Below the pieces are notes generated by a model. The model saw only the letters and a list, made by a program, of their open reading frames with translations. It had not been told where the DNA came from and did no database searches. Position numbers and translations under genes: made by a program. Of a stretch of 5,740 bases of DNA, positions 1-5,740 are shown in pieces. Every line of letters begins with the position of its first letter. The first letter of the stretch is position 1. Source of the DNA: Rhodospirillales bacterium. GTDB taxonomy: Bacteria > Pseudomonadota > Alphaproteobacteria > Rhodospirillales > Magnetospirillaceae. Location: the NCBI GenBank assembly GCA_030040955.1, contig JASHSH010000386.1, positions 1 to 5,740 of the forward strand. Direction: 5' to 3'.

Positions 1-2687
1 AAGGGCTCGACACCATCTTTGCCTATCTGCCCGACGCCGCCGTGACCTTCGATCCGCAGGCCGAAGAAGCGCGCGAGGCGCGCCTTGCGCTGATCGAGGA
101 ATATCACCGCGCGCGTCTCGACATGCTGGGCAAGGAATCCGAGGCGGGAATGGTCTACCGTCCGGTGCCGCCCAAGCTCCTTCACATCGAGCGGGAAGAA
201 TGGAACCGCCTGGTCGCCGCGCGCGCCGCGGCTTCGTTCTGGCCGTTCGCGCCGGCGGGCGAATCCGACGCGCGCCTCGATGCCGGCGGGCGGCCGGGCC
301 GCGACTTCGCGGATTTGCGCGCCCAGCCGGGCGTCAACGTGTACGACGGCGCCGCCAAGCATGTCGCGGCGGAGACCGAGGCGGGCCGCCGCGTGCTGAT
401 CGCGGCCTGGAGCGCGGGCTCGGCCGACCGGCTCGCCCACGTGCTGCGCGAGCACGGGCTCGAGGGGAAGCTCAGTGCGGTCGAGGGATGGCAGGCGGCG
501 GCGGGCCTTCCCGCCGATGTCGCGGCGCTGGCGACGCTGGGACTCGAACACGGATTTTCGGCGCCCGGCCTCGCCGTGATCGCCGAGCAGGACATACTGG
601 GCGATCGGCTCGTGCGTCCCTCGCGCCGCCGGCGCCGCGCCGAGCAGTTCCTGGCCGAGGCCTCGGCGATCAACGAGGGCGACCTCGTCGTCCATGTCGA
701 TCACGGCATCGGCCGCTATGACGGGTTGGCCGCGCTCGAGGTCGACGGCGCGCCGCACGATTGCCTGCGCCTGATCTACGAGGGCGGCGACAAGCTGTTC
801 GTCCCGGTCGAGAACATCGACGTGCTGTCGCGCTACGGCTCCGAAGTGGCCGGTGCGCAGCTGGACAAGCTCGGCGGCGCGGCCTGGCAGGGACGCAAGG
901 CGAGGCTGAAGAAGCGCATTCGCGACATGGCCGAGCAACTGATCGCGGTCGCCGCCCAGCGCCGCCTGCGCGCCGCCGAGGTGCTGGCGCCCCCGGAGGG
1001 GCTGTTCGACGAGTTCTGCGCCCGCTTCCCCTATGCCGAGACCGAAGACCAGTCGCGCACCATCGTCGAATGCCTGGCCGACCTCGCCTCGGGCCGGCCG
1101 ATGGATCGCCTCGTCTGCGGCGATGTCGGCTTCGGCAAGACCGAGGTCGCGCTGCGCTGCGCCTTCCTCGCCGCGATGGGCGGCAGGCAGGTCGCGGTGG
1201 TGGTGCCGACCACGCTGCTCGCGCGCCAACATTACGCGACCTTCCGCGAGCGATTCGGCGGGCTGCCGGTGCGCATCGCCCAGCTCTCGCGCCTGGTGCC
1301 GGCCGCGCAGGCCGCACAGATCCGCCGCGACATCGAAGCCGGCGCGGTCGATATCGCCATTGGCACGCATGCGCTGCTGGGCAAGCAGCTGAGCTTCCAG
1401 CGGCTCGGCCTGGTGGTGGTCGACGAGGAGCAGCATTTCGGCGTCGCCCATAAGGAGCGGCTCAAGCAGCTTGCCGCCGATGTCCATGTGCTCACGCTCA
1501 CCGCCACGCCGATCCCGCGCACGCTCCAGATGGCGCTGTCCGGCGTGCGCGAGATGAGCGTGATCGCCACGCCGCCGATCGACCGGCTCGCGGTGCGCAC
1601 CTTCATCCTGCCCTATGACGGGGTGGTGGTGCGCGAGGCCATCCTGCGCGAGAAGTTCCGCGGCGGGCAGAGCTTCTATGTCTGCCCCCGGGTCTCCGAC
1701 ATCGACCGCGTCGCCGAGCGGCTGCGCGACCTGGTGCCCGAGGCCAAGCTGATCGTCGCGCACGGCCAGATGAGCGCGGCCGCCCTGGAAGCGGCGATGG
1801 CCGCCTTCGCGGACGGCGCTTACGACCTGTTGCTCTCGACCAATATCATCGAATCCGGCCTCGACATGCCGCGGGTGAACACGATCGTGATTCACCGCGC
1901 CGACATGTTCGGCCTCTCGCAGCTCTACCAGCTGCGCGGCCGGGTGGGGCGGGGCAAGGCGCGCGGCTATGCCTATCTCACCGTACCCGCCAGCGCGCCG
2001 CTCGGCGCCTCCGCCGACAAGCGGCTTCAGGTGATGCAGACGCTGGACGGACTCGGCGCCGGCTTCACGCTGGCCAGCCACGATCTCGACATCCGGGGCG
2101 CCGGCAATCTGCTCGGCGAGGAACAGTCCGGGCATATCCGCGAGGTCGGCATCGAGCTCTACCAAACGCTGCTGGAGGAGGCGGTGCTGGCGGCGCGCGG
2201 CGACGCCTCCGGCGCCGAGGCTGGCGAATGGTCGCCGCAGATTTCGCTCGGCATGCCGGTGCTGATCCCGGAGACCTATGTCGCCGACCTACCCGTGCGG
2301 CTCGCGCTCTACCGGCGCATCGGGACGCTCGCCGCGCAAGACGAGGTCGAAGCCTTCCGCGCCGAGTTGATCGACCGGTTCGGACCGCTGCCGCCCGAGT
2401 TGGCCAACCTGCTCGAGATCGTGTCGATCAAGATCCGCTGCCGCGCCGCCGGGGTGGAGAAGGTGGAGGCCGGGCCGAAGGGCGCGGTGCTCGCCTTCCG
2501 CCACAACAGCTTCGCCAATCCGGCGGGACTCGTGGCCTTCATCTCGCGCCAGCTCGGCAGCGTGAAGCTGCGGCCCGACCATCGGCTCGTGGCGCAGCGC
2601 CCGTGGGACGATCCGGCGATCCGGCTCAGGGGCGTGGCAAAGCTGCTCGACGAGCTGATCGAAGCCGCGCGCGAAAAAGCGGCATAG
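1..2687 (+). CDS. mfd: Transcription-repair coupling factor Mfd, 5'-truncated by the window edge
   Basis: Mfd is the ATP-dependent DNA translocase that removes stalled RNA polymerase from damaged template and recruits UvrA for nucleotide excision repair. The reading frame is open from base 3, with 13 codons before the first possible internal start (GTG at 42), so the gene begins outside the window. About 894 residues are visible of a family length near 1150; most of the N-terminal UvrB-like module is missing. Visible in order: the end of the UvrB-homology region (to about base 640); the CarD-like RNA polymerase interaction domain (663-840, GDLVVHVDHGIGRY); Walker A GDVGFGKTE (from 1119); motif II DEEQ (from 1422); TATPIPRT (from about 1500); STNIIESGLD then QLRGRVGRG (1929-1955), the superfamily 2 motifs V and VI; and the C-terminal TRCF domain (about 2240-2600). 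The gene stops at TAG 2685-2687. All translocase motifs are intact, so this is a functional gene cut only by the window. It converges with the oxidoreductase gene at 2871-3521. Confidence 0.97.
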   Translation, partial: GLDTIFAYLPDAAVTFDPQAEEAREARLALIEEYHRARLDMLGKESEAGMVYRPVPPKLLHIEREEWNRLVAARAAASFWPFAPAGESDARLDAGGRPGRDFADLRAQPGVNVYDGAAKHVAAETEAGRRVLIAAWSAGSADRLAHVLREHGLEGKLSAVEGWQAAAGLPADVAALATLGLEHGFSAPGLAVIAEQDILGDRLVRPSRRRRRAEQFLAEASAINEGDLVVHVDHGIGRYDGLAALEVDGAPHDCLRLIYEGGDKLFVPVENIDVLSRYGSEVAGAQLDKLGGAAWQGRKARLKKRIRDMAEQLIAVAAQRRLRAAEVLAPPEGLFDEFCARFPYAETEDQSRTIVECLADLASGRPMDRLVCGDVGFGKTEVALRCAFLAAMGGRQVAVVVPTTLLARQHYATFRERFGGLPVRIAQLSRLVPAAQAAQIRRDIEAGAVDIAIGTHALLGKQLSFQRLGLVVVDEEQHFGVAHKERLKQLAADVHVLTLTATPIPRTLQMALSGVREMSVIATPPIDRLAVRTFILPYDGVVVREAILREKFRGGQSFYVCPRVSDIDRVAERLRDLVPEAKLIVAHGQMSAAALEAAMAAFADGAYDLLLSTNIIESGLDMPRVNTIVIHRADMFGLSQLYQLRGRVGRGKARGYAYLTVPASAPLGASADKRLQVMQTLDGLGAGFTLASHDLDIRGAGNLLGEEQSGHIREVGIELYQTLLEEAVLAARGDASGAEAGEWSPQISLGMPVLIPETYVADLPVRLALYRRIGTLAAQDEVEAFRAELIDRFGPLPPELANLLEIVSIKIRCRAAGVEKVEAGPKGAVLAFRHNSFANPAGLVAFISRQLGSVKLRPDHRLVAQRPWDDPAIRLRGVAKLLDELIEAAREKAA

Positions 2688-2720
2688 GACGCCGCCCTCA
2701 CCACGATGACACTCCAGAGT

Positions 2721-2744
2721 CCTCACCCTGAGCTTGTCGAAGGG
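2721..2744. repeat. Short dispersed-type intergenic repeat (CCTCACCCTGAGC... family)
   Basis: This 24-bp element begins CCTCACCCTGAGC and ends TTGTCGAAGGG. It carries a small dyad: CTT (2733-2735), loop GTCG, AAG (2740-2742), inside CCCT...AGGG. Its reverse complement reads as the peptide SPFDKLRVR, a familiar artefact of spurious gene calls in GC-rich proteobacteria, which is why I regard it as a dispersed repeat. Only one copy is present here, so repetitiveness is prior knowledge and not seen in the window. It lies 33 bp after the mfd stop codon. Confidence 0.6.
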
Positions 2745-2757
2745 AGAGGACATAGTA

Positions 2758-2851
2758 CGTCATGGCCGGGCTCGACCCGGCCATCTACGTCTCGTTACCG
2801 CGAAAAAGATGGACGCCCGGGTCACGGGCTTCGCCCGGCCCGGGCATGACG
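2758..2851. repeat. 94-bp compound palindromic element (REP/MITE-like) between convergent genes
   Basis: The element is bounded by 13-bp inverted repeats matching at 12 of 13 positions: CGTCATGGCCGGG (2758-2770) and CCCGGGCATGACG (2839-2851). Inside are two local hairpins. The first is a perfect 9-bp stem, ATGGCCGGG/CCCGGCCAT, with loop CTCGA (2762-2784). The second pairs GCCCGGG (2815-2821) with CCCGGGC (2839-2845) and encloses a smaller CGGGC/GCCCG stem (2825-2837). A further inner pair, CCATC (2781-2785) and GATGG (2808-2812), flanks the central spacer. It can therefore fold either as two separate hairpins or as one long imperfect stem. No transposase is encoded and I see no clear target-site duplication. 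Position after two converging genes is typical of palindromic intergenic elements; a role in transcription termination or mRNA 3'-end protection is inference. Confidence 0.7.
2803..2845 (-). terminator. Candidate weak terminator for the minus-strand genes
   Basis: Read on the minus strand, downstream of the oxidoreductase stop codon, the GC-rich hairpin at 2815-2845 is followed after 7 nucleotides (GTCCATC) by a run of five T (2803-2807). The gap between stem and T-run is longer than in a strong intrinsic terminator, so this may be only partly effective or incidental. On the plus strand neither hairpin is followed by a T-run, so I cannot name a terminator for mfd. Confidence 0.25.
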
Positions 2852-2870
2852 AAAAATTAGATCGAGGCCG

Positions 2871-3521
2871 CTACCGCGAGGCGGTTTCCAGCTCGGCCTC
2901 GCCGCGCGCGATGTCGATCAGGCGGGCGAGCATGTCGGGTTCCTGCGCGCCGGCCACCGCGTAGTGCCCGTCGAAGATGTAGCAGGGGATGCCGCCCACG
3001 CCGAGCCGGTGCACGCGCGCGTTCTCGGTCTCCACCTCGGTGAGCGCCTCGTCGCCTTCCAGGAAGGCCTCCGCCTCGTCCGCGTCCAGGCCGCAGCGCT
3101 CGGCGAGGCGGCGCAGCACCGGCACCTCGCCGATATTGAGCCCGCGCGTGAAATAGGCGGCGAAGACCTCCTCGACCAGCTGGGCCTGCCGTCCCGATCC
3201 GGCCGCCCACATGATCAGGCGGTGCGACTTGATGCTGTTCGGGATGCGCGAGATCGCGCCGAAATCGAAGCGGATGCGCTCGGCCTCGCCGGCGGCGGCG
3301 ATCGCGCCGTGGATGCGCTGGATGCGGTAGCTGCTGCCGAACTTGCGTTCGAGATAGAGCTGCCAGTCCAGCCCCTCGGCCGGCATCTCGGGATTGAGCA
3401 GGAACGGCCGCCAGCGGATCTCCGCGCTTACCTCGGCGCGCAGCTTGAGCGCGCGCTCGAGTCGGTGCTTGCCGATATAGCACCAGGGGCAGACGGTATC
3501 GAACACCACCTCGATTTTCAT
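2871..3521 (-). CDS. DsbA-family oxidoreductase, FrnE-type, CPWC active site
   Basis: This is a 216-residue thioredoxin-fold protein with an inserted helical domain, of the FrnE branch of the DsbA superfamily. It likely catalyses thiol-disulfide exchange; the substrate is unknown. The redox motif CPWC is at residues 11-14, in the typical FrnE context CPWCYIGK, directly after the first beta strand. The inserted helical region includes NSIKSHRL (95-102). The cis-proline loop is GGIP (176-179), followed by the family-typical FDGHYAVAGAQEPD. There is no signal peptide, so it should be cytoplasmic, unlike periplasmic DsbA. Cysteines at 143 and 180 are additional; C180 immediately follows the cis-proline, where aromatic residues are more usual. 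HCCA isomerases share the fold but normally lack the CxxC pair. The ATG at 3521 is well defined because an in-frame TAG lies at 3531-3533. It is 35 bp downstream of the degenerate PleD-like gene on the same strand, with only a weak purine-rich site, so co-transcription is likely. Confidence 0.9.
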   Translation of the reverse strand: MKIEVVFDTVCPWCYIGKHRLERALKLRAEVSAEIRWRPFLLNPEMPAEGLDWQLYLERKFGSSYRIQRIHGAIAAAGEAERIRFDFGAISRIPNSIKSHRLIMWAAGSGRQAQLVEEVFAAYFTRGLNIGEVPVLRRLAERCGLDADEAEAFLEGDEALTEVETENARVHRLGVGGIPCYIFDGHYAVAGAQEPDMLARLIDIARGEAELETASR

Positions 3522-3556
3522 GCCGCCAGCCTAACACGGACCCGCGAGGCGCGACA

Positions 3557-4873
3557 TCAATCGACGCCGGCGCGGGCGCGGGCGATCAGCCCGGCGAGAT
3601 CGTCTCCCGTCTCGACATCGGCGGGGCCCACCCGCACCCAAACCTTGATCGCCTGGTAGACGTCGGGCACCGCGAATTCGGTGAAAGCGAGCACGCCGGC
3701 GATGCGATGGGTGACCAGCTCGGCCTCGACCAGCGGGGTGTCGGGCAGCACCACGCAGAACTCGTTCGCGGCGTAGCGCCCGCACGGGTCCTCGACCCGC
3801 TTCAGATTGCCGATCCATTGCGCGATTTGCAGGCGCAGATGCTGCGCCTGGGTCTCGCCGTGGCGGCGGCGAACGCCCTCGATGTCGGGCACCCGGACGA
3901 AGACGAGCGAGAGATGGCGGTCGTGCCGCTTGGCGAAGGCGAAGCGGTCCGGCAGATACGAATCGAGGAAGGCGCGCGTGTAGACGCCGGTCTCGGCGTC
4001 GCGGCTGGTGGTGCGCAGGGTCTCGGCGAGCGCGCTCCGGATCGCCCAGCGCAGGCGTTGGCCGCGGATCAGCGAGCGGGCCCGGGTGGCCAGCTCGCCC
4101 GGCGCCAGCGGCCGCGCGAACAGCGTGTTGACGCCGCGCGCGTAGGCCAGCTCCTCGCCGAGCGACGAATCCGGCGCGATCAGCACGACCGGCAGGTTGA
4201 ACAGGCTCGGATTGCTGCGGATCTGCACGCAGAGATCGAGGAACGGGGTCACCTCGTCGGCCGGCGCGAGCACGGCGAGGTCGAAGAACTCGCGGCTCAG
4301 CGCTTCGTCGGCCAGATACGGATCGACCACATGCGTGACGCGGGCGCCGGGCAGCGCCTCGCGCAGTTCGCCGTCCCGCGGGCCGACGAACAGGACCGGA
4401 TGGTCCGCCACCGTCGAGCCGGAGGGCAGCGTGGTCGATGGCGCGACGCCGAAGCGCGCCGCCGCCTCGCCGCGCAGACGCAGCTCCGCGTGCATGGTGG
4501 CGAGCCGGGTCAGCGGGCGGACGCGCGCCTTCAGCTTGGCGTCGCCGATCGGCATGGCGAGCACGTCGTCGGCGCCGGCCGCTACCGCCGCGCTTTCGAA
4601 ATCCGCTGCCCTTCGCTCGACGATGGCGGCGAGCGGGATGGCCGAGGTGTCGGGGCTCGCGCGCAGCGCCGCGATCAGCTCGAGCGGCGCGCCACGGGCA
4701 AGCCCGGGACCGATCAGCAGGGCGTCCGGATGGTCGCTTCGCGCACGGCGCAGCGCCTCGTCCATCCCGCCGACCAGGTCGGCCTCGTAGCCGAAGCCGC
4801 GCAGGCGGGCGAGCAGGGCGCCGCCGCGCGCGTCGTCCCCGTCGACCAGCAGCAGCGAGCCGAGATGAATCAT
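3557..4873 (-). CDS. PleD-like REC-REC-degenerate GGDEF protein, probable c-di-GMP receptor
   Basis: This 438-residue cytoplasmic protein has two receiver domains (about 6-120 and 157-270) and a C-terminal GGDEF domain (about 288-437), the order found in the diguanylate cyclase PleD. In REC1 the phosphoacceptor position is G55 (PDALLIG), the conserved Thr/Ser is V85, the Lys is M107, and only D11 of the acidic pair remains. In REC2 the equivalents are A203, A233 and R254. In the GGDEF domain the signature is AANEF (368-372, bases 3758-3772). The metal- and substrate-binding positions known in PleD as D327, N335 and D344 are R, R and Q. Cyclase activity is therefore not expected. The inhibitory-site motif is intact: RVED (359-362, bases 3788-3799), with spacing to the signature as in PleD, plus R390. 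This suggests a c-di-GMP-binding adaptor like Caulobacter PopA; that function is inference. The start at ATG 4873 lies just before the first REC strand, with AGGCGG abutting it. No other ATG lies close upstream in frame. Confidence 0.9.
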   Translation of the reverse strand: MIHLGSLLLVDGDDARGGALLARLRGFGYEADLVGGMDEALRRARSDHPDALLIGPGLARGAPLELIAALRASPDTSAIPLAAIVERRAADFESAAVAAGADDVLAMPIGDAKLKARVRPLTRLATMHAELRLRGEAAARFGVAPSTTLPSGSTVADHPVLFVGPRDGELREALPGARVTHVVDPYLADEALSREFFDLAVLAPADEVTPFLDLCVQIRSNPSLFNLPVVLIAPDSSLGEELAYARGVNTLFARPLAPGELATRARSLIRGQRLRWAIRSALAETLRTTSRDAETGVYTRAFLDSYLPDRFAFAKRHDRHLSLVFVRVPDIEGVRRRHGETQAQHLRLQIAQWIGNLKRVEDPCGRYAANEFCVVLPDTPLVEAELVTHRIAGVLAFTEFAVPDVYQAIKVWVRVGPADVETGDDLAGLIARARAGVD

Positions 4874-4988
4874 CCGCCTAGGCCGGGCTTGGGGGCGGAA
4901 GCGATCCGGGCGAATTCTGCATGGGTCGGCCGCTCGGTTGGTTTCGAATTGCAGGGGGCCGCGCCAGGCGACGCCGCTCCCCCTTGGG

Positions 4989-4997
4989 TGCTAGTAT
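4989..4997 (+). promoter_or_regulatory. Extended -10 promoter element for the MOSC gene
   Basis: TGCTAGTAT fits an extended -10 (TGn followed by TAGTAT). A start point about 7 bp beyond it falls at 5004-5005, on the GTG start codon itself, which would give a leaderless mRNA. No Shine-Dalgarno-like sequence lies between it and the GTG, and I see no good -35 at 16-18 bp upstream. The rest of the 131-bp divergent region (4874-5004) shows no clear promoter for the minus-strand gene. Confidence 0.4.
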
Positions 4998-5004
4998 CGC
5001 AGCC

Positions 5005-5740
5005 GTGATCGCGTTGCGCCACATCTACCGCTATCCGATCAAGGGCCTGAGCCCGCAACCGCTGGACGCCGTCGAACTCGCGCCGGGACAGGGCCTGCCG
5101 CACGACCGCGCCTTCGCGCTGGCGCGGCCCGGCGGATCGGTCGATCCCGAGAATCCGCGCTGGGCGCGGAAGACCAATTTCGTGATGCTGATGCTCGACG
5201 AGGCGCTTGCCTCGGTGCAGACGGACTTCGACCCGTTGACGCGCCGCCTGGAGATTCACCGCGCCGGCAAGCTGCTGCTCGAGGCGCGGCTCGACGATTC
5301 GGGCGATCGTCGCGCGGTCGAGGAATTCATCCACGCGCTGGCGGGCGAGGGGCTGCCGCGCCCGCCGCGTCTGGTCGAAGGGCCCGACGGCGAATTCACG
5401 GACAAATCCGACCGGGTGGTCTCGGCGATCAATCTCGCCACACTACGCGCGCTGGAGGCGCTATGGGGCGAATCGATCGACCCGCTCCGTTTCCGCGCCA
5501 ATCTCTATATCGACGGCGCGGCCCCGTGGGCCGAGTTCGACTGGATCGGCGGCGGCATTGCGATCGGCCAAGCGCGGTTCGCGGTCGACCGCCGCAACGG
5601 GCGCTGCGCCGCCGTCAATGTCGACCCCCGGACCGGGACGCGCGACCGCGACATCGTGGGCAAACTGCAGCGCGATTTCGGCCACGCCGATCTCGGCGTC
5701 TATCTGCGTGTGCGCGAGGGCGGGAGGATCGCGGCGGGCG
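5005..5740 (+). CDS. MOSC-domain protein (YcbX/mARC-like), 3'-truncated by the window edge
   Basis: 245 codons are visible with no stop before the right edge; family members with this layout are usually somewhat longer, so only a short C-terminal piece should be missing. The N-terminal part (LRHIYRYPIKGLSP at residues 4-17, then HDRAFALA at 33-40) is the MOSC N-terminal beta-barrel domain. The C-terminal half holds the MOSC core, with RFRANLYIDG (162-171) and RCAAVNVDPRTG (200-211). C201 corresponds to the conserved cysteine of this superfamily, which relates to molybdenum-cofactor sulfur or ligand chemistry in molybdenum cofactor sulfurases and mARC/YcbX reductases. The likely role is a Moco-dependent or sulfur-carrier enzyme in the cytoplasm; the substrate cannot be told, and no ferredoxin-like domain is visible in the part present. 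GTG 5005 is chosen because it places the conserved YPIKGLSP motif close to the N-terminus; the next candidate, ATG 5182, would delete most of the barrel. It is transcribed divergently from the PleD-like gene. Confidence 0.9.
   Translation, partial: MIALRHIYRYPIKGLSPQPLDAVELAPGQGLPHDRAFALARPGGSVDPENPRWARKTNFVMLMLDEALASVQTDFDPLTRRLEIHRAGKLLLEARLDDSGDRRAVEEFIHALAGEGLPRPPRLVEGPDGEFTDKSDRVVSAINLATLRALEALWGESIDPLRFRANLYIDGAAPWAEFDWIGGGIAIGQARFAVDRRNGRCAAVNVDPRTGTRDRDIVGKLQRDFGHADLGVYLRVREGGRIAAG

Noticed and set aside
2289..2753. Minus-strand frame (154 codons) starting in the repeat and running into the 3' end of mfd
   Set aside because: It begins with the repeat-encoded peptide SPFDKLRVR and is otherwise antisense to conserved Mfd sequence. 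It is a well-known kind of false gene call.
2857..3537. Minus-strand frame (226 codons) overlapping the oxidoreductase
   Set aside because: It is the same region in a shifted frame, Arg-rich and without domains. The 2871-3521 frame carries the CPWC motif and the family signatures.
3557..4873. Annotating the PleD-like gene as a pseudogene or as an active diguanylate cyclase
   Set aside because: The frame is full length with no frameshift or internal stop and keeps the RxxD site, so it is not decaying randomly. The AANEF signature and lost metal ligands argue against an active cyclase.
4953..4984. Inverted repeat AGGGGG ... CCCCCT in the divergent intergenic region, considered as an operator
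   Set aside because: The arms are only 6 bp, 20 bp apart, in a very GC-rich stretch; this is within chance expectation and has no second copy.
3707..5008. Long plus-strand open frame (433 codons) antisense to the PleD-like gene
   Set aside because: Its composition is Arg/Gly/Ala/Gln-rich with no recognisable domain, and it mirrors the codon bias of the minus-strand gene, which has clear REC and GGDEF homology. It is a GC-driven shadow frame.
4870..5334. Minus-strand frame (154 codons) across the divergent promoter region and the start of the MOSC gene
   Set aside because: It is antisense to the conserved MOSC N-terminal domain and shows no domain of its own.

Overview
The window comes from a GC-rich bacterial chromosome, most likely an alphaproteobacterium. 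The evidence is strong G/C third-position bias throughout, an alphaproteobacterial-looking Mfd, a PleD-architecture protein, and an intergenic repeat of the CCTCACCCTGAGC... type that I associate with alphaproteobacterial genomes. I cannot place it to genus. No tRNA, rRNA, CRISPR array, phage gene or transposase is visible.

Layout: (1) bases 1-2687, plus strand: the C-terminal three quarters of mfd, the transcription-repair coupling factor, whose start lies off the left edge. (2) 2688-2870: a short convergent intergenic region filled by two repeat elements, a 24-bp repeat and a 94-bp compound palindrome. (3) 2871-3521, minus strand: a cytoplasmic FrnE-type DsbA-family thiol oxidoreductase with a CPWC motif. 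(4) 3557-4873, minus strand, 35 bp upstream of it and probably co-transcribed: a REC-REC-GGDEF protein with the architecture of PleD. Every catalytic or phosphorylation residue I can align is replaced, but the c-di-GMP-binding inhibitory site (RxxD) is intact. (5) 4874-5004: a divergent promoter region. (6) 5005 to the right edge, plus strand: a MOSC-domain protein that starts at GTG, has no Shine-Dalgarno sequence, and has an extended -10 placed so that the mRNA may be leaderless.

mfd and the MOSC gene are ordinary housekeeping or metabolic genes with no evident functional link to the rest. The most interesting object is the degenerate PleD-like protein. It looks like a dedicated c-di-GMP receptor rather than a cyclase, comparable in logic to Caulobacter PopA. 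It has lost the phosphoacceptor Asp in both receiver domains and the metal- and substrate-binding residues of the GGDEF domain, yet keeps R359, D362 and R390 at the positions I recall for the PleD primary inhibitory site. Its pairing with a thiol oxidoreductase may be incidental.
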